From contig CAVWXY010000007.1 of assembly GCA_963758945.1 (NCBI GenBank), positions 77,338 through 141,337 on the forward strand: a DNA stretch of 64,000 nucleotides, written 5' to 3'. The position numbers and the translations under genes are program-made. This DNA comes from VAZQ01 sp963758945 (GTDB taxonomy: Bacteria; Pseudomonadota; Alphaproteobacteria; Rhizobiales; Xanthobacteraceae). Of this stretch, positions 36,839-46,214 are shown in pieces. Position 1 is the stretch's first letter. Every line of letters starts with the position of its first letter. The notes under the pieces were generated by a model. That model was not told where the DNA came from and made no database searches. It saw only the letters and a program-made list of their open reading frames with translations.

Positions 36839-38077
36839 TCAGCGGCGTCCGGTCCTGGTCACGTAGACCCTGATCGGCTTCGACATGACCGGGGGATTGT
36901 GCGGCACGTGGTTCTCGTCGCCGAGAAGGAGCTGCAGCGTGTGCCTTCCCAATGGCAAGGTGACGGTCGCTTCCGTCTGTCCGGCCCCGAAGTGCAAGTG
37001 ATTGAAGTCGTTCGGGATTGGCTGGTCGAGGGGGGGCAGCTTGGCGTCGATCAGGAGATGATGGTGGCCGGTATTCGGCTTGTCGATACCGGCCGGTGCC
37101 ACACCCATATTGGTGAGGCCGAAGCGGATGGTGGCCTGCTGCGGAAGCACCGACCCGTCCTGCAGGCCGACGAAATAGACGCGCGCATCGGCCGGCGCCG
37201 GCTTGCGCACCGAAGGGTCGACGACGCGCACCCGGATGCGCTGCGACATGACCGGGGGAGTGTGAGGAATGTGATCCTTGTCGCCGAACAGCAGTTGCAG
37301 CGTGTGTTCCCCATGCTTCAGGGTGATCTCAGCCTCGGTCTGACCGGAGCCGAAATGGAGATGATTGAAGTCGTTCGGGATCGGCTGGTCGAGCGGGGGC
37401 AGATCGGTATCGATCAGCAGGTGATGATGGCCTGAATTCTGGCGATCCGAGCCCGCGGGCGCCACGCCCATGTTCTTCAAGCCGAAGTAGACCGTGAACT
37501 TGGGCGGGATGACCGCGCCATCCTTGAGATCGGTGAAATACACCTCGGCCCCGGGCGGGGACGGCGTGGGGCCTCCCGTAAGCGCGGCCGCGGCCGGGGC
37601 GCCTTCGACGCGCACCCGAATGCGCGGCGACATTACCGGCGGCGAGTGCGGGATGTGGTCCTTGTCGCCCATCAGCAGTTGCAAGGTATGCTCGCCCGGC
37701 TTGAGCGTGATCTCGGCCTCGGTTTGGCCGGCACCGAAATGCAGATGGTTGAAGTCGTTGGGAATGGGCTGGTTGAGCGCGGGCAGTTCGGTGTCGATCA
37801 GCAGATGGTGGTGGCCGGAGTTCTCGCGATCCGAGCCGGCAGGTGCGATGCCCATGTTGCGCAAGCCGAAATAAAGCTTCAGCTTGGCCGGGACGGTCGC
37901 GCCGTCCTTGAGGTCGATGAAATACACCTCGGCACCGGCCGGCGCGGGCGTCGGGCCTCCGCTCCGCGGCGCCTGGGCAAAGGCGGCGCCGCAGCCGGCG
38001 ATGCAGGCAACCAGCAATGCCGCAAATCGACCGGCCCGTTTGTTATGCCTCGTTCCAACCTTCTCGCACACGCGCAT
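36839..38077 (-). CDS. Secreted protein with three tandem DUF4399 domains
   Basis: 412 residues from ATG 38077, with GGAAGGA upstream. A signal peptide (FAALLVACIAGCGAAFA) is followed by three DUF4399 copies, about 37935-37605, 37550-37215 and 37190-36840. Each has VYFxxLxDG, NMGxAPAG, HHHLLID, QPIPNDFNHLHFG, QTEAxxTL, HTLQLLxGDxxHxPHxPPVMS and a final IRVxV strand. Most family members carry one copy. The many fixed histidines (HHH, LHF, DHIPH) suggest metal or anion binding in the periplasm, but the family has no assigned function. The copies are similar in DNA and could be prone to recombination. Confidence 0.8.
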   Translation of the reverse strand: MRVCEKVGTRHNKRAGRFAALLVACIAGCGAAFAQAPRSGGPTPAPAGAEVYFIDLKDGATVPAKLKLYFGLRNMGIAPAGSDRENSGHHHLLIDTELPALNQPIPNDFNHLHFGAGQTEAEITLKPGEHTLQLLMGDKDHIPHSPPVMSPRIRVRVEGAPAAAALTGGPTPSPPGAEVYFTDLKDGAVIPPKFTVYFGLKNMGVAPAGSDRQNSGHHHLLIDTDLPPLDQPIPNDFNHLHFGSGQTEAEITLKHGEHTLQLLFGDKDHIPHTPPVMSQRIRVRVVDPSVRKPAPADARVYFVGLQDGSVLPQQATIRFGLTNMGVAPAGIDKPNTGHHHLLIDAKLPPLDQPIPNDFNHLHFGAGQTEATVTLPLGRHTLQLLLGDENHVPHNPPVMSKPIRVYVTRTGRR

Positions 38078-38598
38078 GGCTACATCCTTCCGTAGCTCTC
38101 GTCGCCCGCTTCCGGACATCGTCGATCTGACCCGCTCACGGATCCGTTAATCTAGGGGAACTCAGCCGCACTGGGAAGCGCGACGCGGCGAGCGGTCTTT
38201 ACGGCCAGCGAGCAGCCACAACCTGCTCGCATCGACCGCACCGACAGAACCCGTCTCAGTGGGTGCCAGTCAATCATTTTCTCGTCGCCCGCTGCGCAAC
38301 CCGGGCATGTTGCAGGGCGGCAATCCTTGCGCGCCCCCTGCCCTGTTGTCCGCCCGTGACATTCCGTCTAGAATTTTATGATTGCTTGGAAAAAACACCC
38401 AGGGCTGGGGGAAGCTTCCGAGGTGCGCGGTTGCCCGGAAGGCGGACTGGGGGCAGTCAGGAGTTGATTCATTCTGCGGCAGTATGTCTCTTTATGGTGG
38501 TCATGATCCGAAATGCCAGGAAGCGTAAGATAGCAACGGCCACGCTACCATCAGATTGCAGCGGAGGTCGTCGAATTGATCGGAAAAAAAGGCGCGGG
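38078..38598. other. 521-base divergent gap
   Basis: Between the leftward triple-DUF4399 gene and the rightward pseudo-caspase gene. The frame of the latter is open back to 38263, but the upstream translation is Cys/Arg-rich, lacks family features and precedes a better start. It should contain both promoters. The stretch at 38370-38420 is locally AT-rich for this genome (GAATTTTATGATTGCTTGG) and is a likely promoter area. Confidence 0.4.
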
Positions 38599-40227
38599 AT
38601 GAACATGCGGCTCCTATTTTGTCTGTGCTTGTCGGTCGTGTACGCAATGCTGACCTCGTCGGCGTTGCCGCAGCAAAGACCAGCACGTGTGGCGCTGATC
38701 ATCGGAAACGAAAGCTACCCGGATGCCAGTACGCCGCTGGCCACCACGGTCAAGGACGCTCGCACCCTTGCCGAGGAGTTTCGTCGGAACGATTTCGACG
38801 TCGACCTCAAAGAAAATGTCGGCAAGGAGGAGATGCAGCGCGCGATCGACGCCTTCACCGGCAAGATTCGCAGCGGTACGGTGGCGTTGTTCTATTTCAG
38901 CGGCTACGGCATTCAGGTCGCACGGCAAACATATCTGCTTCCGGTCAATGCCCAAGTTTGGACCGAGGCCGACGTGCGCCGCGACGGGATCAGTGTCGAT
39001 GCGCTCTTGGCGGAGATAAATCGCAAAGGGGCAAAGGTAAAGATCATCATCCTGGACGCGGCCCGCAGGAACCCCTTCGAGCGCCGGTTCCGGGCCTCCG
39101 CGGCGGGGCTTGCCGCGCTCGACGCTCCCGACGGCACCCTCGCGCTTTTCTCCGCCGCGCCCGGCAAGGTGATCAACGACGGCAGCGGGGCCAATAGCCT
39201 GTTCGTCAGCGAACTGATCAAGGAATTGCGCTCCCCGAATCTGACTGCCGAAGAAGTCTTCAATCACGCACGCATCGGGGTGTCCCGCGCTTCCAGCAAC
39301 GAGCAGGTGCCTTGGGTGGCATCGTCTCTCGTCGAAGAATTCTATTTCGGGACGTCGCGCGCGGTGGCGGCGACGCCCGCTCCGGCGCCATCTCCCGCCC
39401 CCGCGGCGCGCCCGGCCCCGGCTCCGACCCCCGCTCCGCCCCCCGCGGCCGGCCCCGCGCCGCGAGTGTCTTCGACTGCGCCGGCGACCGAACCCCCTCG
39501 CGACGGCTTCAGGCCCGGCGACACCTTCCGCGACTGTTCAGGCTGCGTCGAACTCGTGGTGCTCCCGGCCGGCTCTTTCGAGATGGGCTCGAACTCGGAA
39601 TACGAAAATCCGACGCACCGCGTGACTATCGCGAAGCCGTTCGCTATCGGGCGGTACGAAGTGACGTTCAGCGAATGGGACCAATGCGTGGACGAAGGAG
39701 GATGCAAGTACCGGCCCGACGATCGCGAATGGGGCCGCGGAAACCGTCCGGTGATCAATGTCAGCTGGCTCGACGCCAAGGCGTTCGTGACCTGGCTTTC
39801 TCAGAAGACCGGGAAGACCTACCGGCTTCCCACCGAAGCGGAATGGGAATACGCGGCCCGAGGCGGGACGAACATGCCGTACTGGTGGGGCCGTGACGTC
39901 GGTTCCCGCCAGGCCAACTGTCGCGAGTGCAACACTGGCGAGACTCAAAAGACCACCCCGGTCGGTTCCTACAAGCCGAATCCGTTCGGTCTTTACGACA
40001 CCGCAGGCAACGCAGCGGAATGGATCGAAGATTGCTGGAACGACAACTATCGCGGCGCGCCCAACAACGGCTCGGCATGGACGAGCGGCCAGTGCCGGCT
40101 GCGCGTTTTGCGCGGCGGGGCATTCGACAGCCAAGCGAGGTATCTGCGCTCGATGTCACGCTTCAGGTACGACACGGACGTTCGCTATATCGCGAATGGA
40201 TTTCGGGTGGTACGGGAGTTGCCATAG
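38599..40227 (+). CDS. Pseudo-caspase (C14-like) fused to a formylglycine-generating-enzyme-like domain
   Basis: 542 residues from ATG 38599 (ATG 38605 is an alternative); a signal peptide (LLFCLCLSVVYAMLTSSALP) follows. Residues ~28-250 match the caspase fold (VALIIGNESY, VALFYFSGYGIQV, KIIILDAARRNPFERRF). The catalytic His of SGHG is Tyr and the catalytic Cys of DAC is Ala, so it cannot be a cysteine protease. A ~60-residue Pro/Ala linker leads to a SUMF1/FGE-sulfatase domain (~310-540): AGSFEMGSNSEYENPTHRV, RPVINVSWLDAKAFVTWLS, YRLPTEAEWEYAARGG, GNAAEWIEDCW and VLRGGAFDS. This C-terminal fold can bind ligands without catalysis. It is probably a periplasmic recognition protein. Confidence 0.82.
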   Translation: MNMRLLFCLCLSVVYAMLTSSALPQQRPARVALIIGNESYPDASTPLATTVKDARTLAEEFRRNDFDVDLKENVGKEEMQRAIDAFTGKIRSGTVALFYFSGYGIQVARQTYLLPVNAQVWTEADVRRDGISVDALLAEINRKGAKVKIIILDAARRNPFERRFRASAAGLAALDAPDGTLALFSAAPGKVINDGSGANSLFVSELIKELRSPNLTAEEVFNHARIGVSRASSNEQVPWVASSLVEEFYFGTSRAVAATPAPAPSPAPAARPAPAPTPAPPPAAGPAPRVSSTAPATEPPRDGFRPGDTFRDCSGCVELVVLPAGSFEMGSNSEYENPTHRVTIAKPFAIGRYEVTFSEWDQCVDEGGCKYRPDDREWGRGNRPVINVSWLDAKAFVTWLSQKTGKTYRLPTEAEWEYAARGGTNMPYWWGRDVGSRQANCRECNTGETQKTTPVGSYKPNPFGLYDTAGNAAEWIEDCWNDNYRGAPNNGSAWTSGQCRLRVLRGGAFDSQARYLRSMSRFRYDTDVRYIANGFRVVRELP

Positions 40228-40302
40228 TTGCATCGGCGGTGGCGCTGCCGAGCGCCCTCTCGCACCGATCATGCAGCGTGGACCGGAATCCGGGTATAGA
40301 CC

Positions 40303-41226
40303 ATGAAAGTTTTCGTTCCGGTGACGATCACCGCAGCCAGCGCTGCCCTCGTCATCGCGGCTGACCTGGCGATGACGTTGCCTGGACGGGCCGAGACCAA
40401 TTCGCAGCCCGCCGCACAGGTCGTGGTGGTGCGCGCAGCGAGCGGATGTTTCTCCTCCTCCATTCGCGTCACCGGCTTCCTCGTTGCGCGGGAGGAGGCC
40501 GTCGTGACGCTCGATGCGCCCGGGGCCAGAGTAGTCGAAGTGTTGGCGAGCGAAGGGGATCGGGTCACGGAAGGTCAGACGCTCGTCCGCCTGAACCGTC
40601 AGTCCGGACCAGGTCCGGACACCGGCGCCAGCAAGACCACGACGCTGCGGGCGCCGGCCGCCGGGGTCATCACGCGAAGCACCGCCGTGGTGGGAGCGAC
40701 GGCGTCGCCGCTTTCGCCCGAACCGCTGTTCCGCATCGCGGTCGACAACGACATCGAGCTCGAGGCCGAAGTCCCGAGCATCCATGTCCCGGCGCTCGCT
40801 ACCGGCCAGACTGCCCGCGTCGAGATCGGGGCCGGTAGAGATCTGTCCGGACGGGTTCGCCTGGTTCCTGCCAAGATCGACCAACACACGCAACTCGGCC
40901 GGGCCCGAATTTCGCTGGAGGGCGACCCTTTGCTGCGGCTCGGAATGTTCGCCCGCGCCACTATCGACGCCAACCGCAGCTGCGGCATATCGGTTCCCCG
41001 CTCGGCGGTGCGCTACCGCACCGAAGGCACGAGCGTGCAGATCGTGCGCGACGACGTCATCGAGACGCGGCTGGTCCAAGTCGGCTTCCACTCGGACACC
41101 GACACCGAAATCCGCGACGGCTTGCGCGAAGGTGACATGGTCGTGGCCAACGCCGGCAGCTCCCTGCGCGATGGCGACAAGGTCAGGCCTATTGTCGCCG
41201 ACGCAGCTCGTATGGGGCAGCGCTGA
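40303..41226 (+). CDS. RND-type membrane-fusion (HlyD-like) protein 1
   Basis: 307 residues. N-terminal signal or anchor (VFVPVTITAASAALVIAADLA), then a barrel-sandwich hybrid without a long coiled coil (GARVVEVLASEGDRVTEGQTL, LRAPAAGVITRSTAVVGA), a beta-barrel (VEIGAGRDLSGRVRLV) and a C-terminal domain (EIRDGLREGDMVVANAG). The missing alpha-hairpin suggests it does not reach a TolC channel in the usual way. It begins a same-strand run with the histidine kinase 15 bases downstream. It is paralogous to the protein at 45173-46147. Confidence 0.82.
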   Translation: MKVFVPVTITAASAALVIAADLAMTLPGRAETNSQPAAQVVVVRAASGCFSSSIRVTGFLVAREEAVVTLDAPGARVVEVLASEGDRVTEGQTLVRLNRQSGPGPDTGASKTTTLRAPAAGVITRSTAVVGATASPLSPEPLFRIAVDNDIELEAEVPSIHVPALATGQTARVEIGAGRDLSGRVRLVPAKIDQHTQLGRARISLEGDPLLRLGMFARATIDANRSCGISVPRSAVRYRTEGTSVQIVRDDVIETRLVQVGFHSDTDTEIRDGLREGDMVVANAGSSLRDGDKVRPIVADAARMGQR

Positions 41227-41241
41227 CGCGGGCGCATTCCG

Positions 41242-43593
41242 ATGCAGGAAGCACCGCGCAGACGCTGGTGGAAAGGCCTGTTCGGCAAATACGTCCTCTC
41301 CGTCGTCGGATTGGTTGTGCTCCTGCTGGTCTTGAACGGGGGGCTCGAGACCTGGTTCATGTACCGCGATACCACGGACCTGCTGGCAAAGGCGCAGTCG
41401 GAAAAGGCCGAATCCACGGCCCGGCGAATCGAGCAGTTCGTGTCCGAAATCGAACGGCAGATCAGCTGGGCAACGCGCGCCAGCTCGACCACGCTCGACC
41501 AGCGTCGCGCGGACTACGCGTTGCTGCTGCAGCAGGTGCCGGCCATCGATCGGGTGATCCAACTCGATGGCACCGGCAAGGAGCAACTGCGGCTGACGCG
41601 CAGGGAGCTCGTCTTGGATAGCGGGATCGATTATTCCGGCAATCCTCGCTTCACCCAGACGCAAGGTCGATCGGTCTGGCTTTCACCGGTCTATTTCGAT
41701 GGACTCGATCCGTTCATGACCATCGCCATGCCGCATTCCGGCCGGAACGCCGGCTCGACCGTCGCCGAGGTAAATCTCAAGTTTTTGTCCAATTTCATCG
41801 ATGCAGATCAGATCGGGAAGGGCAACGAGGCCTACGTCGTGGAGCCATCCGGGCGGCTGCTAGCCGATTCCAACCCCGAGCGACGCCTGGGCACGGATCT
41901 CGCCGATCTTCCCCAGGTCGCGGCCATGATCAAGCCGGGCGGTCAACCCGTGGAATTCGGCAAGGATTCCGAGGGCCACTCGGTTCTCGCCGCCGCAGCG
42001 ACCATACCACGGATGCGCTGGTACGTGTTCTTCGAGCAGCCGCTGAGCACGGCGCTGCAGCCGGTCTACAGCCTGTTGTTCCGCACCGGTTGGCTGCTGG
42101 CCCTGGGCGTGCTGCTCGCGGTGCTGTCCGGCGTGCTGATGGCGCGCGAGATGGTGGTTCCCATTCGCGCATTGCAGGTCGGCGCCCAGCAGCTCGAAGC
42201 CAGCGATTTCGGTCATCGCATCGACGTCCGAACAGGCGACGAGATCGAGGAACTGGCGAATCATTTCAACCGAATGGCCGACCAGTTGCAGGGTTCATAT
42301 GGCAGGCTGGAGCAAAAGGTCGCGGAGCGCACGCGCGATCTCGCGCGCTCCGTCAGCGAATTGCAGGCGCTCGAGGAGATCGGTCGCGCAGTGGCTTCAT
42401 CTCTCGACCTCAAGTCCGTGCTCGCCACGATCGTAACCCGCGCCGTGGAGCTCGCCCACGCGAACGCGGGCGCGGTCTACAGCTATGACGCATCGCGGGA
42501 TGCGTTCGAGCTTGTCGGGACCTCTGCGCTCGATCCGGCATTTCAGGACGCCGTGCGCGCCACCCGGGTCGGGCTCGACGACAGCGTCATGGGGCTGGCT
42601 GCCAAGCGACGCGAGCCGATCTGCGTGCCCGACCTTTCGCTGGCTCCAAGTTACCCGCTGCGGGATATCACGCTGTCGGCAGGATTCCATTCCGTGCTGG
42701 TCGTGCCGCTGCTCGGGCAGAACGAGATCGTGGGAGCGCTAGTACTGCAACGGCAAGCTGCCGGAGACTTCCCCGCAAGCACTCTTGCGCTGATGCGAAC
42801 CTTCGCCGATCAGTCGGTGCTCGCAATGAACAACGCACGGCTATTTCGTGAGGTCGAGCAGAAGGGGCACGAGCTGGCCATCGCCAACGAGCACAAGAGC
42901 CAGTTCTTCGCCAATATGAGCCACGAGCTGCGGACGCCCTTGAACGGCATACTCGGCTTTGCCGAACTGCTGGCGGATGGCCTCTACGGCACGCTGCCGG
43001 ACAAGGCGCTGGAGATCTTGGAGCGTATCCAGAAGGACGGGAAACATCTTCTGAGTTTGATCAACGACGTGCTCGATATTTCCAAGATCGAGGCCGGGCA
43101 ACTCACCCTGGCGCTCGACAACTACTCTTTGCAGGGGATCGTGGAGACGGTGGTCGCATCGACGGACTCGCTGGCGCGGGCCAAAGGCATTGAGGTCAGG
43201 CCCGTCGTTTCCGCCGATCTTCCAGTCGGTTACGGCGATGAACGGCGTTTGACCCAGGTGCTACTAAACATCGTCGGCAACGCGATCAAGTTCACCGACA
43301 CCGGATCCGTCGAGGTGCGCGCGGGAGCAATGGACGACCACTTCATCGTTGCGGTGCAGGACACCGGTCCGGGCATCCCCCCCGCCGACCGGGCACGCAT
43401 CTTTGAAGATTTTCAACAGGTTGACAACAGCATCACGCGGCAGAAAGGTGGCACCGGACTAGGACTGGCAATCGCGCGCCGTCTGGTCGACGTGCACGGT
43501 GGCCGCATCGACCTGCAGTCGACCCCCGGAGTGGGTTCCACGTTTACCATCTACCTGCCGGTGCGCGCGACCGATCAGAGGCAGGCGGCATGA
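41242..43593 (+). CDS. Membrane sensor histidine kinase (dCache-HAMP-GAF-HisKA-HATPase)
   Basis: 783 residues. The first helix (YVLSVVGLVVLLLVLNGGLE) and a second near 280-300 (GWLLALGVLLAVLSGVLMA) bracket a periplasmic Cache-type sensor domain. HAMP follows (PIRALQVGAQQLEASDFGHRI), then a coiled coil, a GAF domain at ~375-530 (IGRAVASSLDLKSVLATIV), HisKA with H561 in MSHELRTPLNGI, and HATPase with NIVGNAIKFTD, DTGPGIP and GGTGLGLAIARRLV. The stop overlaps the next start (ATGA), so signal probably passes to the coupled receiver at 43590 and to the receiver-cyclase. Flanking fusion proteins suggest sensing of an exported or toxic compound. Confidence 0.93.
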   Translation: MQEAPRRRWWKGLFGKYVLSVVGLVVLLLVLNGGLETWFMYRDTTDLLAKAQSEKAESTARRIEQFVSEIERQISWATRASSTTLDQRRADYALLLQQVPAIDRVIQLDGTGKEQLRLTRRELVLDSGIDYSGNPRFTQTQGRSVWLSPVYFDGLDPFMTIAMPHSGRNAGSTVAEVNLKFLSNFIDADQIGKGNEAYVVEPSGRLLADSNPERRLGTDLADLPQVAAMIKPGGQPVEFGKDSEGHSVLAAAATIPRMRWYVFFEQPLSTALQPVYSLLFRTGWLLALGVLLAVLSGVLMAREMVVPIRALQVGAQQLEASDFGHRIDVRTGDEIEELANHFNRMADQLQGSYGRLEQKVAERTRDLARSVSELQALEEIGRAVASSLDLKSVLATIVTRAVELAHANAGAVYSYDASRDAFELVGTSALDPAFQDAVRATRVGLDDSVMGLAAKRREPICVPDLSLAPSYPLRDITLSAGFHSVLVVPLLGQNEIVGALVLQRQAAGDFPASTLALMRTFADQSVLAMNNARLFREVEQKGHELAIANEHKSQFFANMSHELRTPLNGILGFAELLADGLYGTLPDKALEILERIQKDGKHLLSLINDVLDISKIEAGQLTLALDNYSLQGIVETVVASTDSLARAKGIEVRPVVSADLPVGYGDERRLTQVLLNIVGNAIKFTDTGSVEVRAGAMDDHFIVAVQDTGPGIPPADRARIFEDFQQVDNSITRQKGGTGLGLAIARRLVDVHGGRIDLQSTPGVGSTFTIYLPVRATDQRQAA

Positions 43594-43955
43594 GCAAGCG
43601 CATACTCGTCGTCGAGGATACCGAGAACAATCGGCGCATTCTCAACGATCTGCTTACCAATGCCGGTTTCGAGGTGTTGGAGGCGGTCGACGGGGAAAAG
43701 GGCGTCGCCATGGCAGCGGAGCGGCGGCCGGATCTCATTCTCATGGACATTCAGCTGCCGATAGTCGACGGCTATGAAGCCACCCGGCGGATCAAGGCCA
43801 ACCCGGAACTGCGGCACATTCCGATCATCGCTGTCACCTCCTATGCCCTATCGGGCGACGATACCAAAGCGCTTGCCGCGGGCTGCGACGGCTACTTCGC
43901 CAAGCCGTTCAGCCCGCGCGTCATCCTCGCCAAGATCCGCGAATTCTTGACGTGA
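43590..43955 (+). CDS. Single-domain response regulator (CheY/DivK-like)
   Basis: 121 residues, one receiver domain only: ILVVEDTENN acidic pocket, phospho-acceptor D53 in LILMDIQLP, the Thr/Ser switch in IIAVTSYALSG and the Lys in FAKPFSP. The DNNRR-like opening and the IVDGYEATRRIK loop resemble DivK. Its ATG overlaps the kinase stop by four bases, so the pair is translationally coupled and this is the likely first phosphate acceptor. Confidence 0.9.
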   Translation: MSKRILVVEDTENNRRILNDLLTNAGFEVLEAVDGEKGVAMAAERRPDLILMDIQLPIVDGYEATRRIKANPELRHIPIIAVTSYALSGDDTKALAAGCDGYFAKPFSPRVILAKIREFLT

Positions 43956-43972
43956 CGTGAGGGAGCCCTCGT

Positions 43973-45176
43973 TTGCGAACTCCGCCTCGGATACTGGTGG
44001 TCGATGACAATCCCACGAATCTGGAAGTGCTGCGGGTTCGGCTCAACGCGCAGGGCTACGAGGTGGTCACGGCGGTCGACGGCGAGGATGCGCTGGCTCG
44101 CACGCGCGAATTCGAGCCCGATCTCGTCCTCCTCGATGTCATGATGCCGAAGCTCGACGGGATCTCGGTCCTCAAGGAACTCAAGCGCGATAGCACGCTT
44201 CGCTTCATTCCCGTCATTCTGGTGACAGCCAAAGCCGACACGCGCGACGTGGTGAACGGTCTCGAGGCGGGCGGCGACGATTATCTCACCAAGCCGTTCG
44301 AGCAGGCCGCATTGGTGGCACGGGTCCGCTCGCTGCTCCGGATCAAGGAGTTGCACGATACCGTGCAACTGCAAGCGGCGCAGCTCAAGGAGCAGACCGA
44401 GCAACTCTCGAGCTGGAATTGGCTACTGGAAGAGCGCGTGGCGAAGCAGATCGCGGAAATCGAGCGAATCGGCCGCCTGCAGCGTTTCCTGGCGCCGCAG
44501 GTGGCGCAGATGATCGCCTCCTCGGATTCACCCGAACTCGCTCTTGGCCAGCCATCGGCGAGAGGTGACGGTGTTGTTCTGCGACCTGCGCGGATTCACC
44601 GCCTTTACGGAAGCCTCCGAGCCCGAAGAGGTCATGGGCGTCCTGCGTGAGTATCACGAGAGCCTGGGCGAGCTCATCTTCCGATACGAGGGCACGTTGG
44701 AACGGTTCCTGGGAGACGGCATCATGATCGTCTTCAACGATCCGATCCCTTGCGACGATCACACCGAACGCGCCGTTCGGCTCGCGCTCGAGATGCGAGA
44801 AAAAGTCGATCAATTGGCGAAGCAATGGGCGCGCAAGGGACACATTCTCGGTGTCGGAATCGGCATCGCCTCGGGTTATGCGACCCTCGGCCAAGTTGGG
44901 TTCGAGCATCGACGCGAATACACGGCGATCGGCAGCGTCATCAACCTCGCCTCGCGGCTCTGCGGCGAGGCGAAGTCGGGGCAGATCGTGATCAGTCAAC
45001 GGGTGTTCGGCGCCGTCGAGCAATGTGTCGAAGGCTCGCATATCGGCCAGCTCAGCCTGAAGGGCTTCAACCGGCCGATCGATGCTTACGAAGTGATGAG
45101 CTGGCAGCCACGGTCTTCGGTGCAGAATTCGTCTGCGGAGAATTTGCCTGCGGGAACGCCCGAAAGGGGATCATGA
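43973..45176 (+). CDS. Response regulator with class III adenylate/guanylate cyclase output (one +1 frameshift)
   Basis: Joined across an extra base at 44543-44545 (ELALASHRREVTVLF expected), this is ~400 residues. Start TTG 43973 lies behind GAGGGAG. The receiver domain has VVDDNPTN, D55 (LLDVMMPKLDG) and TKPF. A coiled coil (KEQTEQLSSWNWLLEERVAKQ) links to a class III cyclase with metal Asp in LFCDLRGFTAFTE and GDGIMIVFNDP, and substrate region ASGYATLGQVG...YTAIGSVINLASRL. It should turn kinase signal into a cyclic nucleotide. As written, the receiver and cyclase are in different frames. The stop overlaps the next start (ATGA). Confidence 0.88.
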
Positions 45177-46147
45177 GCGCGCATTTGAAGCCGTTGCCGC
45201 GTGGCCAAGAGGCGACGGCGGCGCCCAAAAACCCGCCATACCGGTTGGCCGTATTGGCGCGCCCGGCGGCGGCTGTGGCCATTGCGGCCGCCGCCGCGTG
45301 TCTCGGCTTCCAGTTGCAAGCGGCCGCCGCCGAGCGCGATGCCGCGTCCTCAGAACTGGCGGTGACGGTGGTGCCGGCGAAGAACATGTGCTTCGCCGAC
45401 ACGTTACCGGTGAGCGGCGTACTCGTTCCGAGAAACGAAATTCTCGTGCGGCCGGAGCGCGAAGGACTGCAGGTCACCCAGGTGCTCGTAGAGCCCGGTG
45501 ACACCATTGTTTCCGGGCAAATCTTGGCGCGGCTCGCACCTTCAGAAGGACAAGAGGGCACCGGGGGCGCGATTGCGGTACGGGCGCCCGCGGCCGGGAT
45601 CATTATCTCCTCCTCCGCCGTCGTAGGCAGCACGGCATCCGCGAGGGGGGAGCCCTTGTTCCGTATCGCGGGCCGGGGCGAGATGGAGCTTTTGGCCGAA
45701 ACTCCGGTCAGGTCGCTGGCCAGGCTCGCGGTCGATCAACCGGCAAAGGTCGAGATCGTCGGAGTCAGCGAATTGGCCGGCAAGGTGCGGCTGTTCTCAA
45801 CGGCCGTCAATCCGACGACGCAGCTCGGCCAAGTCCATATCTTCGTCGGGAGTGATCCGCGATTGCGCGTGGGTGCGTTCGGCCGCGCAACGATCCACAT
45901 CGGCCGACGTTGCGGCCCAGCAATCCCGCTGTCGTCGGTGCTGTACGGCCCGGGGGGCGCCGTTGTCCAGGTTGTGCGCGATGGCCGGATCGAAACCCGG
46001 CGCGTCGCCGTCGGCTTGCTCTCTCAAGGTCAGGCGGAAATTCGGGAAGGCCTCGCCGAAGGCGAGACGGTGGTGACCCGTGCCGGAGCATTCGTGCGGG
46101 ATGGCGACCGCGTCCGGGCCGTGACCAGCGAGGCCCCGGCCCGGTGA
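45173..46147 (+). CDS. RND-type membrane-fusion (HlyD-like) protein 2
   Basis: 324 residues from ATG 45173, overlapping the cyclase stop (ATGA). A hydrophobic stretch near 25-45 (AAAVAIAAAAACLGFQL) is a signal or anchor. It then has the same plan as the protein at 40303: lipoyl-like half motifs (QVTQVLVEPGDTIVSGQIL, VRAPAAGIIISSSAVVG), a barrel (KVEIVGVSELAGKVRL) and an EIREGLAEGETVVTRAG tail. The two are clear paralogues with the sensory genes between them. They may serve as adaptor pair for the RND pump, or one may be a sensor accessory. Confidence 0.82.
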   Translation: MSAHLKPLPRGQEATAAPKNPPYRLAVLARPAAAVAIAAAAACLGFQLQAAAAERDAASSELAVTVVPAKNMCFADTLPVSGVLVPRNEILVRPEREGLQVTQVLVEPGDTIVSGQILARLAPSEGQEGTGGAIAVRAPAAGIIISSSAVVGSTASARGEPLFRIAGRGEMELLAETPVRSLARLAVDQPAKVEIVGVSELAGKVRLFSTAVNPTTQLGQVHIFVGSDPRLRVGAFGRATIHIGRRCGPAIPLSSVLYGPGGAVVQVVRDGRIETRRVAVGLLSQGQAEIREGLAEGETVVTRAGAFVRDGDRVRAVTSEAPAR

Positions 46148-46214
46148 TACCGCGGAGACCTGCCCGGATATCGGACCGGTGCCGGACCGCTTCGCGGCCC
46201 GTGCATCGCGCTGC

